From contig NZ_BMLK01000029.1 in the NCBI RefSeq assembly GCF_014645195.1, forward strand, positions 1-39,328: DNA of 39,328 nt. Reading direction: 5' to 3'. The position numbers were made by a program, and so were the translations under genes. This stretch comes from Novosphingobium indicum. GTDB taxonomy: Bacteria; Pseudomonadota; Alphaproteobacteria; Sphingomonadales; Sphingomonadaceae. The first letter of the stretch is position 1. Every line of letters starts with the position of its first letter. Shown here piece after piece: positions 1 to 7,345 of this stretch. A model generated the notes under the pieces. The model was not told where the DNA came from. It saw nothing but the letters and a program-made list of their open reading frames with translations, and searched no databases.

Positions 1-116
1 TCTGAATCAGAAATCGTGACCAAAGGGAATCCCATGCCGATTCAGAACGGTCGAAAACCGCTCTAGGTCGTCACAGGTTTGGCGCGCTGTTCGGTACCAA
101 TGCGGGGAGCGAGCGG

Positions 117-1037
117 TCAGGCTTGCACCATCTCGAAGCTCTTCACCATGTGTTCGCCGAAGCCGTTCTCTACCGGGTGGAACGTCCACAGTTCGCTCTC
201 GTCGCGGATGGCGTCGAGCTGATCGGCGACCTGATCGATGGTCCACTCGGGCTGATAGACGCCCCTGGTCTCGGTCACGAAGGCGCGGGCGATGCGGCCC
301 GCCATGGAGACATAGAGCTCGCCCGAGACCGGACAGCTTTCGTGCGCCAGAAAGCCGACGACGGGTGCGACGAGGTCGGGGCCCATCGGTGGATACTGCG
401 AAATGTCGAGCCCTTCGGCCATGCGGGTGACGGCGCCGGGCAGGATGATGTTCGACTTCACGCCGAAGTCCTTGCCCTCGATGGCGACGGTGTTGTTGAG
501 GCCGATCATGCCGGACTTCGACATCGCATAGTTCACCGTCTGCGGCATCGTGTAGAGCCCGCCGATCGATCCGGTGAGGACCACGCGGCCGTACCCGTCC
601 TTGACCATCCGCTCGAACGCGGGACGCACGACATGGAAGGCCCCGAGCAGGTGGACGTCCAGAACGGCGCGGAAATCCTCGTAGCTCGTCTCCGCCAGCG
701 CGGCGAAGCGGTTGTTGCCCGCGTTGTGGATCAGCACGTCGATCCTCCCGAACGTATCGAGCGCGGTTTCGATGATCGCCTTGCCGCCTTCGGGTGTGGC
801 GACGCTGTCCGTGTTGGCCACGGCCTCGGCGCCCATGTCGCGCAGGGCCTGGGCTGCCTCTTCCGCCGGACCGGTGTCGCCGCCCGAACCGGAAAGGGCG
901 CTGCCGTTGTCGTTGATCACGACCTTGGCGCCGAGCGAGGCCACCAGTTCGGCATAGGCACGGCCCAGCCCCCGGGCGCCACCGGTGATGACGACGACGC
1001 GGTCGTCGAAGCGGCGTTGTGAAGACGTGTCGGTCAT
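117..1037 (-). CDS. SDR family oxidoreductase, MFE-2/3-hydroxyacyl-CoA dehydrogenase-like
   Basis: A 306-residue classical short-chain dehydrogenase. The cofactor motif TGGARGLG lies at about residues 18-25, followed by NAG at 105-107. The full Ser157-Tyr170-Lys174 catalytic set is present (YAMSK). The long VINDNG-type insert after strand 2 resembles the (3R)-hydroxyacyl-CoA dehydrogenase domain of peroxisomal MFE-2 proteins, so a CoA-thioester or similar hydroxy substrate is plausible but not shown. I chose the ATG at 1037 because it overlaps the stop of the upstream SDR gene as ATGA. A longer version from 1070 would run into that gene. It is the last gene of a leftward five-gene operon. The 116 bases to the window edge hold no gene I can support. 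Confidence 0.9.
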   Translation of the reverse strand: MTDTSSQRRFDDRVVVITGGARGLGRAYAELVASLGAKVVINDNGSALSGSGGDTGPAEEAAQALRDMGAEAVANTDSVATPEGGKAIIETALDTFGRIDVLIHNAGNNRFAALAETSYEDFRAVLDVHLLGAFHVVRPAFERMVKDGYGRVVLTGSIGGLYTMPQTVNYAMSKSGMIGLNNTVAIEGKDFGVKSNIILPGAVTRMAEGLDISQYPPMGPDLVAPVVGFLAHESCPVSGELYVSMAGRIARAFVTETRGVYQPEWTIDQVADQLDAIRDESELWTFHPVENGFGEHMVKSFEMVQA

Positions 1038-1924
1038 TGCTTGGTCCATGTGGTATCGCCCGGGCCCCACAGCGGGGCGCCGCGGGTTTCGCGCAAAGAG
1101 GGGATGGAGCGTCCGTCCTTGTCGGTCACGCCGTATTCGGTGGCGAGTTCGGCATTGATGAACGTACCGCCGGAGCGGGCCTTGAGTTCGGGATCCATGG
1201 CGAGTGCGGCGATCACCCGACCGGGGAACTCGGGCGACGAGCCGACCGCGCTGTTGAGCTGGTTCGCCATGCCGGGGATGGACTTGAGGTTCTCGGTCGC
1301 GCGCTCGGTGTAGGTGAAGCCCTGCCAGAGCGAGACGGCGCTCACGCCGGTATCGCGCAGCTCATGGCCCATGTCGCGCATCATGCGGTCGGTTGCGGTC
1401 TTGGTGGTGCCGAACACGACGTCGTAGGTATAGGTAACACCCACATAGCCGGAAAGAGCGGCAATCAGGCCCGAGCCTTGCGGCACCATGATCCGCGCCG
1501 CGTGCCAAGCGGCGATGTAGGCCGCGCGTGCGCCGGTATCCCAGACCTGCCACTCATCCTCGAGCGGCTTTTCCCAGAAGCCGGTACGCTCGGTCATGCT
1601 GTCGGGGATGGCCATGGCGTTGTTGACGAGAATGTCGAGCCGCCCTTGGTCGCGGCGGACCTGTTCGAAGACGGCGCCGATCTGTTCGTCGTCCAGCAGG
1701 TCCATGGCCACGGCCACGCCCTTGCCGCCGCGCGCTTCGACTTCGGCGACGGTCTCTTCGAGCGAACCCGGCAGCGTGTGGCCGCCCGGATTGAGCGTGC
1801 GGCCCGTGACGTAGACCGTAGCGCCATGCTCTGCGAGCGCGCAGGCCGTGCCCTTGCCAATACCGCGGCTGGCACCGGTTACGACCGCGACCTTGTCTTT
1901 CAGCTTATCCGAAATGCTGCCCAT
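1034..1924 (-). CDS. SDR family oxidoreductase, DHRS1-like, catalytic Tyr replaced by Phe
   Basis: A 296-residue Rossmann-fold protein with TGASRGIG at residues 16-23 and NNA at 101-103. The active-site Ser158 and Lys175 are kept, but the residue four before the Lys is Phe171 (FGTTK) instead of Tyr. The codon reads TTC at 1414-1412 on the minus strand. The overall layout, with the long GFWEKP region and the C-terminal sequence ending in RGAPLW, matches the DHRS1-like branch. It is a close paralogue of the SDR at 2473-3369. It lies 4 nt after the SnoaL-like gene upstream and overlaps the next SDR by ATGA. With no catalytic Tyr it may bind cofactor without ordinary hydride-transfer chemistry, or use another acid. 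The substrate is unknown. Confidence 0.9.
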   Translation of the reverse strand: MGSISDKLKDKVAVVTGASRGIGKGTACALAEHGATVYVTGRTLNPGGHTLPGSLEETVAEVEARGGKGVAVAMDLLDDEQIGAVFEQVRRDQGRLDILVNNAMAIPDSMTERTGFWEKPLEDEWQVWDTGARAAYIAAWHAARIMVPQGSGLIAALSGYVGVTYTYDVVFGTTKTATDRMMRDMGHELRDTGVSAVSLWQGFTYTERATENLKSIPGMANQLNSAVGSSPEFPGRVIAALAMDPELKARSGGTFINAELATEYGVTDKDGRSIPSLRETRGAPLWGPGDTTWTKQ

Positions 1925-1928
1925 GGGT

Positions 1929-2483
1929 TCAGGCCTTGGCCGGATTGTTCGGTGCGCGTTTGTTGGTCAGCGGGCGCTTATACGAGGGGTCTTCCTTGCT
2001 GCGCGAGGAGACGCCGTTGACGGCAATGTCGGGCACGTCCGCGAAGGGGATGGGCATCGGTGGCGGCAGGCATCCCCATTCGATAATGTTGGTGCGCAGC
2101 GCGATGCGCCACTCGCCGTCGCGTTTCTCCAGGCGATCGATGTAGCGGCCGCCGGCGATCCACAGGCTCTCGTCCTTGTTGCGGCCGACGAACTGGTAAT
2201 AAGTCTCGCTATGCGCCGTATCGCCATCGAGATCGATGGTCGTCTGCAACAGGGCGTGGTGGGTGAGGATCTGCCCGGCATCGTGCATCGGCACGGCCCA
2301 GTCCCAGCAATCCGCCGGACTGCCCACGAAAGGCCCTGCGGCCATTTCGCCATCTTCCCAGAAGGCCGAGAGGTAGATCTCCCGGTCGAACCGGTCCATG
2401 CCGCGCGAGAAACGTGCGAGGCATTCCAGAATGTCCTGCTTGTCGAGCAGCGCGTCGAGGCGCGCTTCACGGTCACTTGCCAC
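1929..2483 (-). CDS. SnoaL-like/NTF2-fold protein (nuclear transport factor 2 family)
   Basis: A 184-residue protein of the SnoaL-like alpha+beta barrel type. The N-terminal helix pattern (DILECLARFSRGMDRFD) is followed by the GRYIDRLEKRDGEWRIA strand pair typical of the family. Such proteins are cyclases, dehydratases, isomerases or small-ligand binders; which applies here cannot be told. The start is a GTG inside the end of the upstream SDR gene. It is supported by GGAGG nine bases before it, giving an 11-bp overlap with that SDR. The protein is related in pattern to the SnoaL-like protein at 3366-3905, so the operon holds two SnoaL/SDR pairs. The last 20 or so residues are basic and unusual for the family. 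Confidence 0.88.
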   Translation of the reverse strand: MASDREARLDALLDKQDILECLARFSRGMDRFDREIYLSAFWEDGEMAAGPFVGSPADCWDWAVPMHDAGQILTHHALLQTTIDLDGDTAHSETYYQFVGRNKDESLWIAGGRYIDRLEKRDGEWRIALRTNIIEWGCLPPPMPIPFADVPDIAVNGVSSRSKEDPSYKRPLTNKRAPNNPAKA

Positions 2484-3369
2484 AATAGTCGACCTCCGAG
2501 ATGGGTTTCCAGATGGGGGAGCCGCGCGTGGATCGTGCCGAAGCGATCGTACGACCGTCGATATCGGTCACGCCATATTCCTCCGCCAGTTCGGCGGTGA
2601 CGAACTCGCCGCCCGAACGCTTCATGATGTCGGGATCGGCTGCCATGGCGGCGATCACGCGGCCGGGATGCTCGACCGAGCTGCCCTGCATTTCGGTGAT
2701 CGACTTGGTCATCTTCTCACCCATCTTGGCAAGGTTGTCCTGTGCCTTTTCGGTGAGAGTCAGGCCCTGCCACAGCGTGATCGATGCGACGTTATGCGGC
2801 TCGAGCTCGATGGCCATGTCGCGGGCCATGCGGTCGACGGCAGACTTCGAAGTGCCGAAGATCACGCTGTAGGTGTATGTCACCGCGGCAAAGCCCGAGA
2901 TTGCGACAATCAGGCCCGATTTCTGCGGCGCCATGATCTTCGCTGCGTGCCATGCCGCGACATAGTTGGACTTTACGCCCACTTCCCACATTTCGAGGTT
3001 CGAAAGCGGCTTCTCCCAGAAGCCCTTGGGTTCAAGCAGGTCGTCGGAAAGCAGGAAGGCATTGTTGACGAGGATGTCGAGACGGCCCTGTTCGCGTTCG
3101 ATCTGCTCGAACAGCCTGGCGACGGCTGCGTCGTCCGCATGGTCGCAGGCAACTGCCACACCCTTGCCGCCGCTTTCCTTGCCGCGTTCGTCGCACTCGG
3201 CAGCGGTACTGCCGACCGTGCCGGGCAGATAGTAATCGCCTTCATTCACGGTGCGGCCGGTGATGTAGACCGTCGCACCCTGTTCGGCGAGCACCAGCGC
3301 AATGCCTTTGCCGATCCCACGGCTGGCCCCAGTAACGAGGGCAACTTTTCCAGCGAGAGGCGCGCTCAT
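2473..3369 (-). CDS. SDR family oxidoreductase, DHRS1-like, catalytic Tyr replaced by Phe
   Basis: A 298-residue SDR beginning MSAPLAGKVALVTGASRGIG, with NNA at residues 102-104. Like its neighbour at 1034-1924 it keeps Ser158 and Lys175 but has Phe171 (FGTSK) in place of the catalytic Tyr. The two proteins match almost residue for residue through the active-site and C-terminal parts, so they are recent or strongly conserved paralogues. The start at 3369 overlaps the stop of the upstream SnoaL-like gene as ATGA. The reading frame stays open upstream, but that stretch is antiparallel-free shadow coding over the SnoaL gene and I left it out. Reaction and substrate are unknown; the SnoaL partner suggests a joint step on a hydrophobic cyclic substrate (inference). 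Confidence 0.9.
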   Translation of the reverse strand: MSAPLAGKVALVTGASRGIGKGIALVLAEQGATVYITGRTVNEGDYYLPGTVGSTAAECDERGKESGGKGVAVACDHADDAAVARLFEQIEREQGRLDILVNNAFLLSDDLLEPKGFWEKPLSNLEMWEVGVKSNYVAAWHAAKIMAPQKSGLIVAISGFAAVTYTYSVIFGTSKSAVDRMARDMAIELEPHNVASITLWQGLTLTEKAQDNLAKMGEKMTKSITEMQGSSVEHPGRVIAAMAADPDIMKRSGGEFVTAELAEEYGVTDIDGRTIASARSTRGSPIWKPISEVDYCGK

Positions 3370-3905
3370 TTCGTGTCTCCGGCGAACCATTTTTCGCTGT
3401 AGTCGCCCTTGGCGCGGCCGGGGAAGTGATCTGCGGTGAAGGGATAGCCCATCACCCCCGTGGACCAGTCGGCGGCCTCGCCCCAGTCCTGTTCCCAGTC
3501 GTAGAGCATCACGCGGTCGGCAATGCGCCATTCGCCATCGCGCTTTTCGAAGCTGTCGAGATAGCGCCCGCCGATGCAGGTGTCGCGCTCGCCGCCGTTC
3601 TCTGCGCCCATGTCGACACGGTGGTAGGAAATCACGTGCGTTTCCGCCTTGGCCTTGTCGCCGTTGAGCTCGATGTAGGTCTGGCCGAGTACGTGCTGCG
3701 TGTCCTTGATGGCGTGTGCGCCAGGAACGACCCACGCGAGATAGGTCTCGAAATCACCGCCGTGCACACCGTAGTCGAACGTGGCTTCGGGCCACCAGCA
3801 GCCACGGATCAGCTCGGCGCTGCGCCGGTCCTCACCGCGGGCCAGGCGGGCCACGCAATCGCGGATCGCCTCGCGATCGATGAACTGTTGGATGGTCGGC
3901 TCCAT
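3366..3905 (-). CDS. SnoaL-like/NTF2-fold protein, first gene of operon
   Basis: A 179-residue SnoaL-like protein. It opens with the helix IQQFIDREAIRDCVARLARGEDRR and has the family's GGRYLDSFEKRDGEWRIADR strand motif near residues 130-150. The role is unassigned; family members include ketosteroid-isomerase-like and polyketide-cyclase-like enzymes. The ATG at 3905 follows a purine-rich AAGGAGAGG at good spacing. It leads the leftward operon, with an imperfect inverted repeat about 50 bases upstream that could be its operator. Confidence 0.88.
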   Translation of the reverse strand: MEPTIQQFIDREAIRDCVARLARGEDRRSAELIRGCWWPEATFDYGVHGGDFETYLAWVVPGAHAIKDTQHVLGQTYIELNGDKAKAETHVISYHRVDMGAENGGERDTCIGGRYLDSFEKRDGEWRIADRVMLYDWEQDWGEAADWSTGVMGYPFTADHFPGRAKGDYSEKWFAGDTK

Positions 3906-4223
3906 GTTTCCTCTCCTTGGCCGCTTTTCGGCGTGGCGATTGTGTCGCGTTCAGGCCGGTTGAACACACCGATAGGCTGTGATCAACCGGCTCTCCTTGC
4001 CTCATAAGATCGGACCAGACTTGACCAATGTGGACAATCTGGTGGCGATCCCGACCTTGCTCCCTACTTTGCCGTGACTTTCCGTTACGCTTGACGTCCG
4101 TCAAGGTGTCCCTGCACCATGGGCGACTACCCCGGGACTGGTCGGAGGCTTCGAGGCAGGCCCTCCGTGCGCGCCCTGATCCGCGCGATGCCGATCCAGT
4201 TTGCACAGCAGCGAGGTACATGC
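3906..4223. other. Divergent intergenic region between SnoaL/SDR operon and treT
   Basis: This is the longest stretch without a convincing gene (about 210 bases if treT starts at 4119, about 320 if at 4224). It holds the 14-base imperfect inverted repeat at 3955-3991 and a shorter palindrome TTGACG-TC-CGTCAA at 4091-4104. Promoters for both directions should lie here, but I cannot assign -35/-10 boxes with confidence. Confidence 0.5.
3955..3991. promoter_or_regulatory. Imperfect inverted repeat, candidate operator
   Basis: Arms GCCGGTTGAACACA (3955-3968) and TGTGATCAACCGGC (3978-3991) pair with one mismatch across a 9-base centre. The repeat lies about 50 bases before the ATG of the SnoaL-like gene, where a repressor such as a TetR-type protein would act. 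No regulator gene is adjacent, so its protein partner is unknown. It could also form an RNA hairpin in the leader. Confidence 0.4.
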
Positions 4224-5462
4224 GTGGATTTCAGAGCCGACAATCCGAACCATTCTACTCTCCCGTCGATCGATGACTACGAGCCGTTGATAGGGAGCGA
4301 GACGGCGGACAGGATCCGGGGCAAGGCCGAAAAGCTCCGCGATCTCCATATCGTCAACGTGAACTCCACTTACTATGGCGGCGGGGTTGCCGAAATTCTT
4401 TCGTCGCTGACACTGCTGATGAACGGCGCCGGCATCCGGACGGGCTGGCGCGTCATTCAGGGGCGGCCGGACTTCTTCAGCGTTACCAAGCGGATGCACA
4501 ATGCCCTGCAGGGAGGTGAAATCTATTTCAGCGACCTGAAGCAGGATATCTACGAAGAGGTGGTGTTCGAGAACGCGGCGCGCATGCACCTCGATCACGA
4601 CGTGGTCATCGTGCACGATCCGCAGCCGCTGCCGCTGATCGATCATTTCCGCAAGAAAGCGCCGTGGATCTGGCGTTGCCATGTCGACCTGACCAAGCCG
4701 GATCCCAAGCTGTGGGAATATCTGTCGGGCTTCGTCGAGCGCTACGATGCGGTCGTGGTCTCGCTGCCCGAATACGCGCAGAAGATCTCCACGCCGCAGC
4801 GTTTCATCATGCCGGCCATCAATCCGTTTTCGACCACCAACAAGGACCTGACCGAGGACGAGATCGACGATCGGCTGCGCCACTACGACATCCCAACCGA
4901 CCTGCCGCTGGTCGTGCAGATATCCCGTTTCGACAAGTGGAAGGATCCGCAGGGCGTGATCGATGCGTTCAACATCGCGCGCAAGCAAGTGGACGCTACG
5001 CTCGTGCTGGTCGGCAATATCGCAACGGACGATCCGGAAGGGCAGGAGATTTTCGAATCCCTTTGCTCTTCGCGCGAAGAGCGGATCCGTATCCTTTCGG
5101 TTCAGGACTCGGCCTTCGTCAACGCCTTGCAGCGCCGCGCGGCCGTCGTTTTGCAGAAGTCGCTGCGCGAAGGATTCGGTCTGACGGTGACCGAGGCGAT
5201 GTGGAAAGGTGCCGTCGTGATCGGTGGCAACGTTGGCGGGATCAAGCACCAGATCGAGGACGGCGTGAACGGCTTTCTCGTCGACAACGTGCAGGATGCG
5301 GCAGAGCAGATCGTGCGTGTCCTCAAGGCCCCCGAACTGCGTGCAACCGTTGGCGCGCAGGCGCGCGAGACGGTGCGCAGCAAGTTCCTGATGACCCGCC
5401 TGATGGAGGATTGGCTCGACCTGATTTCCTCGTTCGAGGCGCACTTCGACTTGCACAAGTGA
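4224..5462 (+). CDS. treT: Trehalose synthase, NDP-glucose glycosyltransferase (TreT-like, GT4)
   Basis: A GT-B fold glycosyltransferase of the TreT family, which reversibly joins NDP-glucose and glucose to make trehalose. Visible marks are the N-terminal HIVNVNSTYYGGGVAEIL motif, WRCHVDLTKPD in the middle, and VVQISRFDKWKDPQG starting the C-terminal domain. The GT4 signature EGFGLTVTE before AMWKGAVVIGGNVGGI completes the set. I chose GTG 4224 because GAGG precedes it at 7 bases, giving a 412-residue protein of family length whose homologous part (DYEPLIG) begins soon after. The frame is open from ATG 4119, but the extra 35 residues look unrelated and have no good ribosome site. Ten bases separate it from the GalT-like gene, so the two are probably co-transcribed and metabolically coupled. 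Confidence 0.87.
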   Translation: MDFRADNPNHSTLPSIDDYEPLIGSETADRIRGKAEKLRDLHIVNVNSTYYGGGVAEILSSLTLLMNGAGIRTGWRVIQGRPDFFSVTKRMHNALQGGEIYFSDLKQDIYEEVVFENAARMHLDHDVVIVHDPQPLPLIDHFRKKAPWIWRCHVDLTKPDPKLWEYLSGFVERYDAVVVSLPEYAQKISTPQRFIMPAINPFSTTNKDLTEDEIDDRLRHYDIPTDLPLVVQISRFDKWKDPQGVIDAFNIARKQVDATLVLVGNIATDDPEGQEIFESLCSSREERIRILSVQDSAFVNALQRRAAVVLQKSLREGFGLTVTEAMWKGAVVIGGNVGGIKHQIEDGVNGFLVDNVQDAAEQIVRVLKAPELRATVGAQARETVRSKFLMTRLMEDWLDLISSFEAHFDLHK

Positions 5463-5472
5463 GCCGGGGACC

Positions 5473-6456
5473 ATGAACGCGCTTCGACAGGACCGTACAA
5501 CCGGTCAATGGGCGGTGATTGCGCCGGGACGCGGCAAACGTCCTAGCGATCTGGCTGCGTCTGCCGGAGCGGTGGCTCCCTTGCCTCCGAAAGATCCATC
5601 GTGTCCTTTCTGCCCCGGCAACGAAAACATGCTGCCCCGCATCATCGAGGAAGCGGCGCGCGAGGCGGTGCCGGGATGGGCGACAAGGGTTGTTCCCAAC
5701 AAGTACCCCATACTGCAGAGGAGCGAGAGCGTGCCTGCCGACTGCCTGGAGGCAGGATATGGCGAGCATGAAGTCGTCATCATCTCTCCAAGCCACTATC
5801 TGGACATTCCCGATCTGACGGGAGCCGACATGCAAGCACTGACCGACACATGGTTTCGCCGGTTCGCAGCCTTGCAGGCACTTCCCGGGATCGAGGACGT
5901 CGTCCTCTTCTGCAATCGCGGCAGCACTGCGGGGGCCTCGCTCGCACATGCCCATTCGCAGGTGATCGGCATGCCGATCCGCTCGCCGCATATTGTCGCG
6001 GCGCTGGCGTGGTCTGCGGCCTACCATCGCGACTGTGGCCGCTGCGTGATCTGCGACGAACTGGCGCGGGAAGAGGCCAGCGAAGACCGTGTCGTCGAGC
6101 TGGGGGAGAGCTTCGCCGTGCTTGTGCCTTTCGCTGCCCGCGGACCCTTCGAGCAATGGATCGTTCCCCGGCGGCATAGTCCCCACTTTCTCGATGCGGG
6201 AACACAGGAGCGGAAGGATCTGGCAGGCGTTGTGCAGCGCGCGCTGCAGCGGCTGGTCGCCGCAGTGGGCAGGGTGCCCTACAACATCGTCGTGGAGCCC
6301 GGTTCGCGGCATGTCGAGGAAGCATCGTATGCCCACTGGGCCATCCGCATCGTGCCGGAGGTCACGATACCGGGCGGCTTCGAGCTGCAGTCGGACATCA
6401 TCGTCAATCCCTACAGCCCGGAAGACAATGCGGAAAGCCTGCGGCAGGCGCGCTGA
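5473..6456 (+). CDS. galT: Galactose-1-phosphate uridylyltransferase-like protein (GalT/HIT superfamily)
   Basis: A 327-residue GalT-family protein, normally transferring UMP between hexose-1-phosphates. Zinc ligand motif CPFCPGNE is at Cys44/Cys47, with a second cysteine cluster DCGRCVIC at about 188-194. The nucleophile loop reads HAHSQ (His159, His161, Gln163) where classical GalT has HPHSQ. It follows the TreT-like gene by 10 bases with no other Leloir gene nearby. I therefore infer a link between trehalose or NDP-glucose and glucose-1-phosphate rather than galactose breakdown. The substrate nucleotide (UDP or ADP) cannot be told from sequence. Its stop lies 6 bases from the stop of the convergent luciferase-like gene. 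Confidence 0.85.
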   Translation: MNALRQDRTTGQWAVIAPGRGKRPSDLAASAGAVAPLPPKDPSCPFCPGNENMLPRIIEEAAREAVPGWATRVVPNKYPILQRSESVPADCLEAGYGEHEVVIISPSHYLDIPDLTGADMQALTDTWFRRFAALQALPGIEDVVLFCNRGSTAGASLAHAHSQVIGMPIRSPHIVAALAWSAAYHRDCGRCVICDELAREEASEDRVVELGESFAVLVPFAARGPFEQWIVPRRHSPHFLDAGTQERKDLAGVVQRALQRLVAAVGRVPYNIVVEPGSRHVEEASYAHWAIRIVPEVTIPGGFELQSDIIVNPYSPEDNAESLRQAR

Positions 6457-6462
6457 AGGCTG

Positions 6463-7281
6463 CTAGCCTTCGAGCATCCCTTCCTTGCGCAGCGCGTCGG
6501 CGACGCTCTCGATATAGCCGAGGTGCTGGCCGCGGGTTTCCATCCCTTGCCCCATCGTCGCGAAGGCGGCGTGGGTGCCACCGGCCTCGTGCCAGCGCAG
6601 CGCGGTTTCCACCACCTGCTCCGGGCTTTTCGCCTTGAGCATGTTGCATTGCAGGCCGAAGCCTTCTTTTGCCCGCCCTTCCTGATCGAGCAGGTCGCGC
6701 AGGCGCGCCGCCTGTGCGAAAGCGTCGGCAGCCCCGTCGGCACAGATGAACCCGTCCGCGATCCTGGCGGCGCGCGGATTGAGGGCAGCGCGGTCCACGC
6801 GGTCGAAGGCACCCGTGAAGTCTACGAGCGGTTCACTCCAGAGCTTGCGGAGCAGTTCCACTTGCTCGCTCACCCGCTTGCCCCGGCTGGCGAAATCCTG
6901 ACCGAGCGCTTCGTACTCGACGTAGTTCCAGCCGAGCCCGACGCCCAGTCGCAGACGGTCGTCGGAAAGCAGGGCGACATCGGCGGCCTGCCGGGCGACA
7001 AGCGCGGTCTGGCGCTGGGGCAGGATCAGGACGCCGGTCGCAAAGCCGATCCGCCGGGTGATCGCGGAGAGATAGCCGAACATGACCAGCGGATCGTGGA
7101 AGGGCTGCTTTTCGGTGTAGGGGCCGTTGAGTTTCGGCTCGCGGTCGTGGGTGGCGCCAAGCACGTGGTCGTAGGCCAGTAAATGGTCGAAACCGAGGGC
7201 TTCTGCGGCAAGACCGATTTCGCGCACGGCGACGGGATCGCCGCCCAGTTCGGTCTGGGGATAGATGAGGCCGATCTTCAT
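6463..7281 (-). CDS. LLM class flavin/F420-dependent oxidoreductase with apparent internal deletion
   Basis: A 272-residue luciferase-like (TIM-barrel) oxidoreductase of the group often annotated as F420-dependent TIGR03619-like. It shows MKIGLIYPQTELGGDP at the start, IGFATGVLILPQRQTALVARQAADVALLS, and GLGWNYVEYEALGQDFASRGKRV. Near residues 168-170 the sequence runs from ...AALNP straight to RAARIADGF. Relatives have there a further segment of about 20 residues of the form PIWIGG..EAALRRAARLADGW. This suggests an in-frame loss of a strand and loop near the cofactor phosphate, so activity is uncertain. The start ATG has GAGAGG before it. It lies 64 bases downstream of the alcohol dehydrogenase gene, probably in the same transcript. 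Confidence 0.85.
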   Translation of the reverse strand: MKIGLIYPQTELGGDPVAVREIGLAAEALGFDHLLAYDHVLGATHDREPKLNGPYTEKQPFHDPLVMFGYLSAITRRIGFATGVLILPQRQTALVARQAADVALLSDDRLRLGVGLGWNYVEYEALGQDFASRGKRVSEQVELLRKLWSEPLVDFTGAFDRVDRAALNPRAARIADGFICADGAADAFAQAARLRDLLDQEGRAKEGFGLQCNMLKAKSPEQVVETALRWHEAGGTHAAFATMGQGMETRGQHLGYIESVADALRKEGMLEG

Positions 7282-7345
7282 GTTGGGATCCTCTCCGGGG
7301 CTTTTGCATCATTGTGCATGGGAGGAAGCGGGATGCGCAAGCCTG

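Noticed and set aside
7..246. Small leftward open frame at the left edge
   Set aside because: Arg/His-rich shadow overlapping the SDR gene end, with no ribosome site and no recognisable sequence.
2473..3735. An extended 420-codon version of the second Phe-type SDR
   Set aside because: The added N-terminal 122 residues overlap the SnoaL-like gene in another frame and are not SDR-like; the coupled ATG at 3369 fits the family.
4101..5474. A 457-codon open frame antisense to treT
   Set aside because: The sense strand encodes a clear glycosyltransferase; the antisense product has no family motif and mirrors codon bias.
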